This document shows, piece by piece, positions 10,945 through 19,150 of a stretch of 64,000 bases of DNA. The translations under genes were made by a program, and so were the position numbers. Source of the DNA: Platycnemis pennipes (taxonomy: Eukaryota; Arthropoda; Insecta; Odonata; Platycnemididae); NCBI GenBank assembly GCA_933228895.1, contig OW121846.1, forward strand, positions 50,796,107-50,860,106, in the 5' to 3' direction. Under the pieces are notes generated by a model. That model searched no databases, was not told the origin of the DNA, and worked only from the letters and a program-made list of their open reading frames with translations. Numbering within the stretch: position 1 is the stretch's first letter; each line of letters begins with the position of its first letter.

Positions 10945-12215
10945 CCTACATTTCACACGATGTCCCTATTCAGCCCCTCGTACCTCCTATCCCCCCATCA
11001 TTTTATCCAAGCTACCCGTCCTTCTTCTCCCTCATCCGCACTTACACCACGTTTTTCCCTCAATCACGTATTTCAGAACACCTTCGCCCTTAATAGCATT
11101 CTCCATCCACACTTTCCGCCCTCTCCTAATTTCATCAAACAAATTTGTTTACTCTCCCACCAATGCTAGCGCTTCATCGTTCGACCTCATTTCAACCCTC
11201 TTTACTTTCTCTGTTCTTCTCCACACCCTTATCTCAAAAGTACTAAGTCTATTTTCATTTCCTTTCCGCAAAGCCATGTTTCTGCACCATATAGTGCCAC
11301 GCTTCACATTAAACGTTTTATTCTTCTTTTATTTACATCCCTACGCCCGTGTCATTAGTCCACGCCTTCGAGTAAATGCTTCTTTTGCCAATGCGATTCT
11401 CCTTTTGACTTCAATGCTGCTATACCCTTTTTCCTCCAATACACTGACTAGATAGCTAAATTGCTCCACCTGCTCTAGCTACTGCCCTCCTATTTTCATA
11501 GTTAAACTGCCCTTGTTGATCTTGAAATCTCATTACTTTCATTTAATTCATTTTAATGCTCATAGAGTATCTTTTGGACTGTCTTTGCACCGCATCTAGT
11601 ATTTTTTGTGAGCCCTGATCAGACGCTTGGTCATCTGCGAACTTCACCGGTTTTATCAATTTTCTCCGACCTTAACTCCTGCCTCGAGATCATTCTTAGT
11701 CTCTCTCACCATTTCCTCCGAGTATATGTTGAAAATTATCGGCGGTAAAGGACAGCCTTGCGTAACTCCCCTTCCTATTGTGGCCCTATCCGATTCTCCA
11801 TCAACTACTCATGCTTGCGCCTTCTGTGCCATTTATAATGACACCTGCCCCCTGCCACACACCTTCATGGTGGTTCGTAGGGTATTATGTAGATGTATAA
11901 ATTTCTGAAATCTCTTGTCTCTTCAGTGTACTTCTATCTTCCGCAATAATCTCATCAACTTTTGCCATCTCACTCTGTAGAACGCCTTTTCGAAATCAAC
12001 AAAACACGCGAACACAACCTGATTATATTCTATATTCCTTTCCACTAGTATTCTCATCATAGCGGTCAAAAGGCGAGTGGCACACCCCGTCTGAAATCCA
12101 AACTAATCGTAGCCTAGAAATTCGTTTGCTCTCTTTTCCATCCTTGTGTTGACAATTCTAAGCTCTACCTTTGTCGCACGAAAAATGTAACTTATCGTTC
12201 TCTGGTCTTTGCAAT
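10945..12215 (-). pseudogene. Dead LINE reverse transcriptase (RTE/jockey-like)
   Basis: Read on the minus strand, the sequence encodes broken pieces of a non-LTR reverse transcriptase in order. ACFVDFEKAF (about 11970-12005) is RT domain A. GVTQGCPLPPIIFNIYSEE (about 11720-11775) is the conserved RQGCPLSP-LLFNIY block. KFADDQ (about 11625-11645) is the YADD catalytic box with Phe for Tyr. A C-terminal part follows, matching the WRRTEKV...VGE region common in arthropod LINEs. Many stops and frameshifts show it is inactive. A plus-strand LINE-A 3' tail has inserted between domain A and the GCPL block (11838-11906). A second fragment of the same family lies at 990-1330. Confidence 0.82.
11838..11906 (+). 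mobile_element. LINE-A 3' tail inserted in another LINE
   Basis: CCCCTGCCACACACCTTCAT ... GGGTATTATGTAGATGTA is the 3' terminus shared by all LINE-A copies in the window. It interrupts the minus-strand reverse transcriptase at 10945-12215 in the opposite orientation. Only the last ~70 bases of LINE-A are present, a strongly 5'-truncated insertion. Confidence 0.75.
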
Positions 12216-12433
12216 ATTAAACCACCCTCTTTATCAATATAAAGAGTTACGTTAAATATCCTTATTTATTACGGGCTGAAAAATTATCCTTTTAAAGTAT
12301 CAAATACAAAGTTTCGTGTTCTTAATCAATATATTCATGTGATGCACATTTTTCTTCAAATTCCAGTAATATCTCAAGATTTTAATTCTATTATTGCTTA
12401 TGGAATTTTATTTTCGTTACTTTTTTTCGCGAT

Positions 12434-12540
12434 GAACTCTTGCCCAAATGTTGAATTGAAAAACTGTAAATTTCACATAGGTAACTTTAATCGACCAGTT
12501 TGGTCGCTATGCGACATCATCAGGTACAAATAAAGGAAAA
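12434..12540 (-). repeat. Penelope-like left terminal arm (inverted)
   Basis: The segment from GTTGAATTGAAAAACTG to AGGAAAAGCA is an inverted copy of 14007-14107. Read on the minus strand it carries a hammerhead-type motif with CTGATGA at 12523-12517. It stands just before the PLE coding remnant at 12543. With the right arm it forms the inverted terminal arrangement known for Penelope-like elements. Confidence 0.75.
12493..12523 (-). ncRNA. Hammerhead ribozyme motif, mutated core
   Basis: On the minus strand: CTGATGA, stem II GTCG/CGAC with a five-base loop, CAAAC, a minimal stem III and GTC. The GAAA of the core has become CAAA (G12 position, base 12502), which should abolish cleavage. Type I hammerheads with very short stem III are known from Penelope-like retroelements. 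Confidence 0.6.
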
Positions 12541-12542
12541 GC

Positions 12543-13195
12543 ATGACCATTTCCAAAGTTAACCAGAAACTTGAATTTTCCATTTTTAGAAAACATTCAT
12601 GCACAGATCAAGTCATTCACTCCTCATCCAGACATCATTTTTCACAAAAAATAGCTGCTTTTCATTTACTTCTACACAGACTGCTAAATATCCCCATGTC
12701 AGACGTCAGCATTACAAAAGAACTGAACACAATCAAACAGATGCAATCAAACAGATAGCAGCTAACAACGGATACTTCACCAATCTCATTGATAACCTTT
12801 ACAACAGAAAACGACGTAATCTATCCATGAAAAACATTTTCCCAACACTCCTTCTAGAAGAAAAGTCACTAAATGGCATAGAATCCAATTCTTGGGAAGT
12901 GTTTCCATTAAAATAACCAAATTTTTGCCTGCAGAGAAAATCAAACCAGCCTTTTATGCCAAAAAATCATTAAGAAACTTAATCAGCCATGCCAAAGACA
13001 AGGTAGACTCATTACAAAAGAGTGGAGTATATAAACTCACTTGCGATACGTGCCAAAAAATATGCATCGGGCAAACGGGAAGCTTATTCTAAACGCGAGT
13101 AAAAGAACACGAAGCATGTTTCAAAAATAACAATCCCTCATCTTTGTTCGCAAAATATTTGTTTGAAGCCAATCATGTAAGTGTATTATAACCTG
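12543..13195 (+). pseudogene. Penelope-like element, RT C-terminus and GIY-YIG nuclease
   Basis: Open frames at 12543-12758, 12599-12916 and 12892-13092 are pieces of one broken protein. The first carries the post-catalytic PLE region (IFRKHSCTD, then FSQKIAAFHLLLHRLLNIPM). The second continues IAANNGYFTNLIDNLYNR. The third ends in KSGVYKLTCDTCQ, CIGQTGSLF and, past a stop, TRVKEH and SLFAKYL. The last part is a GIY-YIG endonuclease (GVY and CIG for the two signature motifs) of the Penelope type. A short duplication (AATCAAACAGAT) at about 12728-12755 causes one frameshift. The reverse-transcriptase catalytic core is missing upstream. It lies between inverted arms at 12434 and 14007. Confidence 0.82.
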
Positions 13196-13204
13196 AGATC
13201 CTCC

Positions 13205-13345
13205 ATGTGGAGAAGAAGGAATCCTTTTTTATGCATAGAAAAGAGAATCTTTTTTTTGCATGATATGTAGTGCATGTTTGGTTAGAGTTCACCCCCTGCC
13301 ACACACCTTTATGGTGGCTTGCAGGGTATTATGTAGATGTAGAAG
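13205..13345 (+). mobile_element. LINE-A 3' end, 5'-truncated
   Basis: GCATGATATGTAGTGCATGT, then the CCCCTGCCACACACC block, ending GGTATTATGTAGATGTAGA. It is the 3' UTR end of LINE-A, with no coding part. Confidence 0.75.
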
Positions 13346-13465
13346 GGACCCGAGCTGGACGCTCTAGATTCCATGGAAATTTTAAATCGTGATAAAGGGA
13401 ATTTGCTTAATGATGTTATTTTCCTTTCCCATTCCCCTTTACTTAACCTCCCACCACCTGTGGTC

Positions 13466-13650
13466 AGTATCCATCACCTACATCTACACGATACCCTGCA
13501 AGCCACCGCGAGGGTGTGTGGCAGGGGGTGAAGATCACCAAGCATGCACTATTGACATGCAAATAAGCAACTATAGGGTCTCATGCATCCTCCGAACCCT
13601 TACCCTCCCTTCCCACTTTGTGACATGGTGTGACGGACAACCATACCCTT
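13466..13650 (-). mobile_element. LINE-A 3' end, 5'-truncated, inverted
   Basis: ACATCTACACGATACCCTGC, then the conserved GGTGTGTGGCAGGGGGTG block and a diverged AAGCATGCACTATTGACATG. It is a minus-strand LINE-A 3' UTR fragment facing the copy at 13205. The following 13651-13768 stretch is pyrimidine-rich and unassigned. Confidence 0.7.
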
Positions 13651-13768
13651 CTTCCTAGCTTCCCTGGATATTTCCCATCCTCCCCCATCCCTCCCCGGCC
13701 TTCCAGCTCAACCTCTCTCCCCCACCTTGGTCAGTCTTCCACCCCTATTGACTCAGTGTAAAAAAATT

Positions 13769-14003
13769 GTCCTTTTAAAAAATGTCTTTTACTATTATAG
13801 ATATGTGGACGACATCATCTGCCTATGGACGGGCAGTTTGTGACAGTTAGATGCCTTTTTGGCCTTCTTAAATTCTCTCCATGGCTCTATAAATTTCACG
13901 ATGGAATTTGGCAACGGCCATCTAAATTACCTTGATTTAACCATCTCTATAAAACAGAAAAGGCACTAGTTTAGTATCATTTACCGCAAAGATACTTTTT
14001 CAG
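13769..14003 (+). pseudogene. Penelope-like RT segment, duplicate of 15438-15672
   Basis: These 235 bases match the plus-strand PLE at 15438-15672 with only a handful of differences. They encode the YVDDI catalytic box of the reverse transcriptase and the region after it. Both copies share the same TGA (after GSL) and the same TAG (in GGCACTAGTTTAG), so at least these stops predate the duplication. The segment sits directly against a terminal arm of the other PLE subfamily (14007). Confidence 0.8.
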
Positions 14004-14006
14004 GGA

Positions 14007-14107
14007 GTGCTTTTCCTGTATTTGTACCTGATGATGTCGTACAGCGACGAAACTGGTCGATTAAAGTCACCTATGTGAAATTTAAAAAGTTTTTCAATTG
14101 AACATGA
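14007..14107 (+). repeat. Penelope-like right terminal arm
   Basis: This is the inverted partner of 12434-12540. It runs from TGCTTTTCCTGTATTTG through the hammerhead motif to GTTTTTCAATTGAACAT. Identity ends near 14107, after which the sequence is unique. Confidence 0.75.
14028..14058 (+). ncRNA. Hammerhead ribozyme motif, intact core
   Basis: The order is CTGATGA (14028-14034), stem II GTCG/CGAC (14036-14039 with 14045-14048, loop TACAG), GAAA (14049-14052), a minimal stem III AC/GT and cleavage triplet GTC (14056-14058). Stem I can form from C14027-G14059, an internal 2x2 loop, and TTTG (14021-14024) with TAAA (14062-14065). All core residues of a type I hammerhead are present. Such motifs are established in the terminal repeats of Penelope-like elements. 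The short stem III may require dimer formation for activity. Confidence 0.72.
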
Positions 14108-14334
14108 AGCAATTTCTCGAAGTCTCGCTGCTAACCATTCATCTTGCCCAAATACTTTTATTTCGTATGAATAGGAGGCCAAGAAATAGCCTTCTGCAAA
14201 ACGCAATTTAAATGCTGTTAATTACATGATTTGTAAATTTTGAAGAAGTTCGGTGGCGTCTTCAGTGATTGGCGATGAAATATCTCCATATCCTTGAAGA
14301 TATGCCTTCAGGCGTAACTTTGTGGAATTTATTC

Positions 14335-14601
14335 ATCTACATGTACATAATACCCTGCAAGCCACCATAAAGGTGTGTGGCAGGGGGTGAACTCTCACCA
14401 AACATGCACTACATATCATGCATAAAAAAGGATTAGTACTTGTATAGGTACTGTTCAAAACTACGCCACTAAAATAAAAAGATAAAAATAGCAAAATATA
14501 CATGCAAAAACATGCCGTTAGTTGGGTTAGCTATAAGTCCTTATACCAACATGCAGCTACCAATGTTATCCATTGCTACACTCGTACTGGATATATTTCA
14601 T
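14335..14601 (-). mobile_element. LINE-A 3' region, 5'-truncated
   Basis: From TCTACATGTACATAATACCC through the GGTGTGTGGCAGGGGGTG block to the end of the ORF2 region (CTCGTACTGGATATATTTCA). It stops exactly where the left arm of the next PLE begins (14605). Either the PLE inserted here or both share a breakpoint. Confidence 0.8.
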
Positions 14602-14604
14602 GAT

Positions 14605-14925
14605 GAGAATAAAAAGAAATACTTGGTATATTCCACACTATTTTATTTATCGACCGCGGTTTCAACGTCAGAGCGTCATCATCATGGTAACCGAAGTAAT
14701 GCGTCTTAGGTACCGAGTGGCTATGTATACAAAAGCGAGCCCGTGGAGCGGGGGAAGGAGGGGGCCTCATGCACGGTTTTGGAATTGGATGGGGGTGAGT
14801 TAGTCACACGCTGTGAACCTTGTAGGGTGAACGGAAAAAGTGTGTGGAGAAGGAATGGAAGAGGAAGAATAGTGGGGTGAAGGGCAGGGAGGGCCTGAGG
14901 ACAGGTGTGGGAGAGGATACAACAT
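14605..14925 (-). repeat. Penelope-like left inverted arm (long)
   Basis: This arm of about 320 bases reappears inverted at 16379-16727. Shared blocks include GAATAAAAAGAAATACTTGG, CCACTCGGTACC/GGTACCGAGTGG and GTGTGGAGAAGGAATGGAAG. A GC-rich stretch in the middle has diverged by small indels. A hammerhead motif lies at 14652-14685 on the minus strand. Open frames in this arm are chance. Confidence 0.85.
14652..14685 (-). ncRNA. Hammerhead motif of PLE left arm, degraded
   Basis: On the minus strand: ATGATGA, stem II GACG/CGTT, GAAACCGCGGTC. The first core base C3 reads A, so cleavage is unlikely, but the layout (GAAA, short stem III AC-CGCG-GT, GTC) is that of Penelope hammerheads. Confidence 0.6.
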
Positions 14926-16300
14926 AAAGGACCCCTTAACCCCAAGATTGTACAGCCTCCCCAAAACCCACAAACCGGGAGTTACCATTCGGCCGGTGGT
15001 ATCTCATGTAACTGCCCCCTCCCAACTTCTCACCACCAAGTTAAATACCCTCCTTAGACAGTTCACTTCTTTCAAGCCCAAATGTGGAATCAAGAATTCA
15101 ATTGAAAATACGTCGAATCTTTCTGGGGTTACCCTCCCTTCCCCCAATCGAACGGGAAGCTTGCGTCCTTTGACGTAAAAAACCTCTTCACGTCGGTTCA
15201 GGGGCTGGAAGCGATTGACTTGGCCATAGACTGGTTAAGAAGAACAGATTGCAGCGGTGGTGTTGTTGCGTGACTTTAAAGACCTTTTTAACAATATGCA
15301 TTGATCAGAACTACTTTATATATAAGGGAAATTTTTACAGACAATGTCATGGTCTATCGATTGGATCCTCTCTTTCTCCGATATTAGCAGAAATTTTTAT
15401 GGATAATCTTGAAAAGAAACTTTTTAAGTCAAATAATGTCCTTTTAAAAAATGTCTTTTACTATTATAGATATGTGGACGACATCATCTGCCTATGGACG
15501 GGCAGTTTGTGACAGTTAGATGCCTTTTTGGCCTTTTTAATTTTTCTCCATGGCTCTATAAATTTCACGATGGAATTTGGCAGCGACCAATTAAATTACC
15601 TTAATTTAACCATCTCTATAAAACAGAAAAGGCACTAGTTTAGTATTATTTACCGCAAAGATACTTTTTCAGACGTAATCATTGGCAATGATTCCTTCCA
15701 TCACCATTCTCATAAGCTATCGGCCCTTCATGCCACGTTACATAGATTAGTCTCCATCCCCTTGAGCAACGATTGCTTCCGTCAGGAATTAAACAATATA
15801 TATTTAATCGCAACCAAGAATGGCTATAGTACTGAAATAGTTGATAAATTGCTTAACAAAAACTATATCAAAAAACCGTTGACTCCTTAAATACTCTCAC
15901 CAAGATCCAACCGGATAAACCTAAAAAATGGTGCAAACTTCCTTTCCTAGGAAATATCACTAATAAACTGGTTAACAGACTGCCACGAGACGATTATAGA
16001 GTGACTTACTATAATCCCTTAACCCTAGGTACATTTTTGTTTAACTCTAAAGATAAAGTTGAATCCTCTCAAAAGAGTGGTGTATATATGCTAAAGCGTT
16101 TAGATAGTAATGGTGTGTATATTGGTCAAAATGGACGTAAGTTTTCAATACGAGTAAATGAACATAAGAGATGTCTGAGAAATTGTGATGAAAAGTCAAT
16201 GTTTGCTAAACATTTGCTAAGTACCGGACATTGTGGAGACTTTAATTTTAAGATTTAACATGTTTGTGACAAAAGTTTTGAACTGATTTTTTAAATAATA
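14926..16300 (+). pseudogene. Penelope-like element body: RT plus GIY-YIG nuclease
   Basis: Broken frames encode a Penelope-type polyprotein in order. LPKTHKPGVTIRPVVSHV (from about 14951) is the PLE-specific RT start. FDVKNLFTSV-like residues at about 15170-15200 form the domain A region. GLSIGSSLSPILAEIFMD (about 15352-15405) is domain B. RYVDDIICLW follows, with the catalytic Asp pair at 15477-15482. Next come NYLNLTISI and the LHRLVSIPLS region. Frame 16001-16258 ends with SGVYMLKRLDSNGVYIGQNG, RVNEHK and SMFAKHLL, a GIY-YIG endonuclease. Frameshifts and stops at several places show it is dead. It lies between inverted arms of ~320-350 bases, giving an element of about 2.1 kb, near the lower end for full PLEs and lacking the N-terminus. 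Confidence 0.88.
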
Positions 16301-16378
16301 TTATGAAATCGTGAAACATACTGAATCTCACAGTGTATCTGTTTTAATGATTTGACTGATTATAAATCTTCCCCGTTA

Positions 16379-16727
16379 ATGTTATATCCTCTCCCACACC
16401 TGTCCTCAGGCCCTCCCCGCCCTTCACCCAACTATTCTTCCTCTTCCATTCCTTCTCCACACACTTTTTCCGTTCACCTTCCAAGGCTTAGAGCAAGTGA
16501 CTAACCCATCCCCATCCGATTCCAAAACCGTGCATAGCCCTCCCCCCCCACCTTCCCACACTCCGCCCTATCCATTCCCCCCCACTCCACGGGCTCGCTT
16601 TTGTATATATAGCCACTCGGTACCTAAGACCCTTTACTTCCGTTACAATGATTATGACGCTCTGACGTTGAAACCGCGGTCGGAAATAAAATAGTGTGCA
16701 ATGTACCAAGTATTTCTTTTTATTCTC
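16379..16727 (+). repeat. Penelope-like right inverted arm (long)
   Basis: Inverted partner of 14605-14925, beginning ATGTTATATCCTCTCCCACA and ending AAGTATTTCTTTTTATTCTC. It contains a hammerhead motif on the plus strand at 16648-16681. The inner part carries extra C-rich sequence (16540-16590) absent from the left arm. Confidence 0.85.
16648..16681 (+). ncRNA. Hammerhead motif of PLE right arm, degraded
   Basis: ATGATTA replaces CTGATGA; it is followed by stem II GACG/CGTT, GAAACCGCGGTC. Two core positions are changed, so it should be inactive. Confidence 0.55.
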
Positions 16728-16824
16728 TCCATATCCTGTCGCCTTTTCGTAAATTCGTTAAAGTTATATCCTAATAATGAGATATCCTTCCACAAAACCT
16801 TTTCTATGACATTGCTTGGGAAAG

Positions 16825-17115
16825 GATTGGTGTGGTTGACAGAGTACGGTCCTCCCATACCTAGGACCCAGGTTTGAATACCTTGGAGGGGCATAGATTT
16901 TTCAATGGACTCCAGGTACCCAGATGAACGTTGAATTAAGGGGTATTTAAGTGTAGTGTCCTATCCGTCGGATGGTACCTTTCTCTTTGATTAGACTTAT
17001 GTTGGGTTTCTCTCAGCACTTCCTCCCATCGAAAAAAATCCCTCTTCTTCCCATTCTAATTACCTATTCTTCATGGCACAAATGTCTTCAGCTGTTTGTT
17101 CTCCACGCTTTGAAA
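16825..17115 (+). repeat. SINE-1 copy, diverged
   Basis: The tRNA-like head GATTGGTGTGGTTGACAGAG...CAGGTTTGAATACC is followed by the SINE-1 body marks CCTATCCGTCGGATGG and TTGGGTTTCTCTC. The end, ATGGCACAAATGTCTTCAGC, matches ATGGCGCAAATGACCTCAGC in the best copy at 18428. Confidence 0.65.
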
Positions 17116-17640
17116 GCAACAACAGAAAGCACTTAGTTTCGTAATATTTCGCAGAATTTTTGGCGCTATGAAAGCGAAGAATTTCCACCACTCGCCACTA
17201 TACTATTGAAAGCGCAATGAGCGTCCTGAGGGAGGAAATATGTCATAATTTTAGGTTGGTACGAGCGTATGATATGGTCGTCGAGGTTTTACGCTCTTGA
17301 GGCGCGAAGGTGGTTCGCGAACGAATCTCAAGGCCAGAGCCTTGTTCCCTTCTTATCGGAAGCAGGAAAGTATGGAGGGTTAGGTGGGTTGGAGTTCTAC
17401 GTTTTTACCAGGGAGTGTGTAAATAGGAGGCACCAGTAGGTGGCAGGACGACCGGTTTTTTTAGGAATATTCCCTCGCATTTAATCGAGTTTCTAGATTT
17501 CGCCAATTGTAGCGCTGCCTACCCTAGATTTCCGGCTTCTTCGCAAAATGCATTTGAAAGTGCCTGTGGTAGCTGCAGTTTTGGAGGACTGAATGCTGCT
17601 GTTCTTCAAGATTTTTCAGTGATTCTGTCCAGCAGACTTC
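17116..17640. other. Unassigned intergenic stretch with a CTCF-like site
   Basis: No gene or repeat is recognised apart from the 14-base motif at 17433-17446. GC is moderate. The sequence just upstream of the THAP-like start (17540-17640) may be its leader. Confidence 0.4.
17433..17446 (+). promoter_or_regulatory. CTCF-type core motif
   Basis: CCAGTAGGTGGCAG fits every position of the vertebrate/insect CTCF core CCASYAGRKGGCRS. With eight fixed and six two-fold positions, about 0.03 matches are expected by chance in this window on both strands. Occupancy cannot be judged from sequence. Confidence 0.5.
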
Positions 17641-17651
17641 CTGAAGAAACG

Positions 17652-17738
17652 ATGAGTAAATCACGGCGTTGTTTTGTGCCTGGCTGCACCTCAGGATATG
17701 AATCCACCATAAAGGAAAATAAGAAGTTGGGAATTTAG
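17652..17738 (+). pseudogene. THAP-domain N-terminus, isolated
   Basis: ATG at 17652 opens 28 codons reading MSKSRRCFVPGCTSGYESTI, then KENKKLGI and a stop. The CFVPGC-x-SGY start is typical of THAP zinc fingers, whose C2CH signature begins C-x(2-4)-C close to the N-terminus. The His, second Cys and AVPTIF parts are absent. Either an intron begins near 17725 (AAGAA|GTTGGG, a weak donor) or this is a truncated relic. THAP domains occur in host regulators and in P-element-type transposases. A 161-bp tandem duplication follows at 17770. Confidence 0.55.
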
Positions 17739-17769
17739 GAACGAAAGTTGGTTCAAGGCAAAGGGTAGT

Positions 17770-18091
17770 GTGATATCTTTAAGAATGGGATATATCCAGT
17801 AATTCATTTCAAGCGTCGTAGTGTTAAGTTAGTATCGACTATTTTAGTGCTTTAATTGTAGATCAGTTGAGATTGGACTCCAAATGAATGTGGTTGAACG
17901 CATGGTGTACCGCATGGCTGGGCTGCGCTTGTGATATCTTTAAGTGTGGGAGATATCATGTAATGCATTGCAAACGTCTTATTACTAAGGCAGTATCGAT
18001 TATTTTAGGCTTTAATTCAATATCGGTTGATATTGGGCTCAAAATTAATGTGGCTGAACGCATTGTGTACTGCACGGTTGGGCTGCGTCAT
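17770..18091 (+). repeat. 161-bp tandem duplication, two units
   Basis: Unit 1 starts GTGATATCTTTAAG at 17770 and unit 2 with the same words at 17931. Both contain AGTATCGA.TATTTTAG, a GTTGA(G/T)ATTGG block and TGAACGCAT..TGTAC, and end at GGGCTGCG. The units have diverged by many substitutions, so the duplication is old. No coding function is evident. Confidence 0.8.
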
Positions 18092-18427
18092 GAGACGTCA
18101 TTTTGGAAATTAAGTCTTAGAATAAATCTAGTACCTAGCTAACGTGCATGAATTTTTGCCTTTGTTTTTTTTTATATCTCAGATAGATTTACAATATAAA
18201 TTATATCATACCGAAGTATTTTCATTACGTTATTTGCAGCTAGCGGGTGTCCATACGTGAGGTATAACTCATTAACTTCACTAACGCTTGTGTGGAAAGG
18301 CTTATTTAATCTAATAACTCAACCATATTAATAATAAAGTAAACTAAGAATAATTCTCTCGTAGAAATTTGAGGCGAACTGCTTCTCTGAAGGTGTTAAA
18401 ATATATTAAAAGCAGAAGCTACTAGGG

Positions 18428-18770
18428 ACCAGGTTGGTTTGGTGGCTAGAGTACTGGCCTCCCATCCCGACGGCCCGGGTTCGATTCCCGGCAGTGGCGG
18501 AATTTTCAGTGGAAAACCGACCCCCACTTGAGTGCCTAGTGGAGGGCATTTCAAGTTCAGTACTCCATCCGTCAGATAGGATGTTAAGCCGTGGTCCCCT
18601 TGGCGCCTTTCGTTAAGAGTAGGCTAATGCCGACGCCGAGTTTCTCTCCACCATTCCTCCGTTCCCTGAGAACTCCTACCATTACCCAATTATCCACCTA
18701 TCCTATATGGCGCAAATGACCTCAGCTGTCGATCGCATCCCCTAAATTACCAACCAACCAGAAGCTATTA
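18428..18770 (+). repeat. SINE-1, best-preserved copy
   Basis: This is a tRNA-derived SINE of about 340 bases. The A box lies in TTGGTTTGGTGGCTAGAGTA and the B box is GGTTCGATTCCCGG (18480-18493). The body holds GTGCCTAGTGGAGGGCATTT, CAGTACTCCATCCGTCAG, GGTCCCCTTGGCGCC and CTATATGGCGCAAATGACC. It ends in AAATTACCAACCAACCA, a short simple tail. Pol III internal promoter elements look intact. Partial copies are at 16825, 20922, 21160, 36318, 37086, 42530, 42820 and 49598. Confidence 0.85.
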
Positions 18771-18879
18771 TGGCAGATTCGCGAGGGAAATCCTGATATT
18801 GGAATGTTTTTGTCATTAAAATAGATGTTTGGCAAAGGAATTGTTTAGTGGGCGCTAACGAAGGATCGTTATAGGTGGT

Positions 18880-19150
18880 ATCATGTCCGATGCATTAACA
18901 CAGTCACATCGAGAGTTCCCCAGGAAATGGTAATAGACTCCCTTCTATTTATTTTATACATCAACGATATAGGTGCCATAGTAGTAGTAAGCTTAGACTT
19001 ATTTTAGATGATGCGGTAATTTACAGGGAAATAGCAAATGAAAAAGATAGCGAATCACTCAATGTAGGAATTAAAGTTTGATGCGATGAATGCTAGTTTG
19101 AACTAAACCTAATAGCGTGTGGCTATAAATGTTTGGAAGAGGAATAACTA
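18880..19150 (+). pseudogene. LINE reverse-transcriptase fragment
   Basis: The translation gives VTSRVPQEMVIDSLLFILYI, then NDIGAI, then after a shift KLRL-DDAVIYREIANEKDSE. This corresponds to the GVPQGSVLGPLLFLLYINDL block followed by the FADD box, here LDD with the FA lost. It resembles the LINE-A piece at 27700 (SSKLRLFADDEVVY). Isolated and broken. Confidence 0.7.

Noticed and set aside
16497..16894. Open frames in and beside the PLE right arm
   Set aside because: They lie in non-coding terminal repeat sequence rich in C or in a SINE copy.
18428..18500. Genuine tRNA gene at the SINE-1 head
   Set aside because: A and B boxes are present, but it continues into a shared body found in many copies, so it is a SINE.
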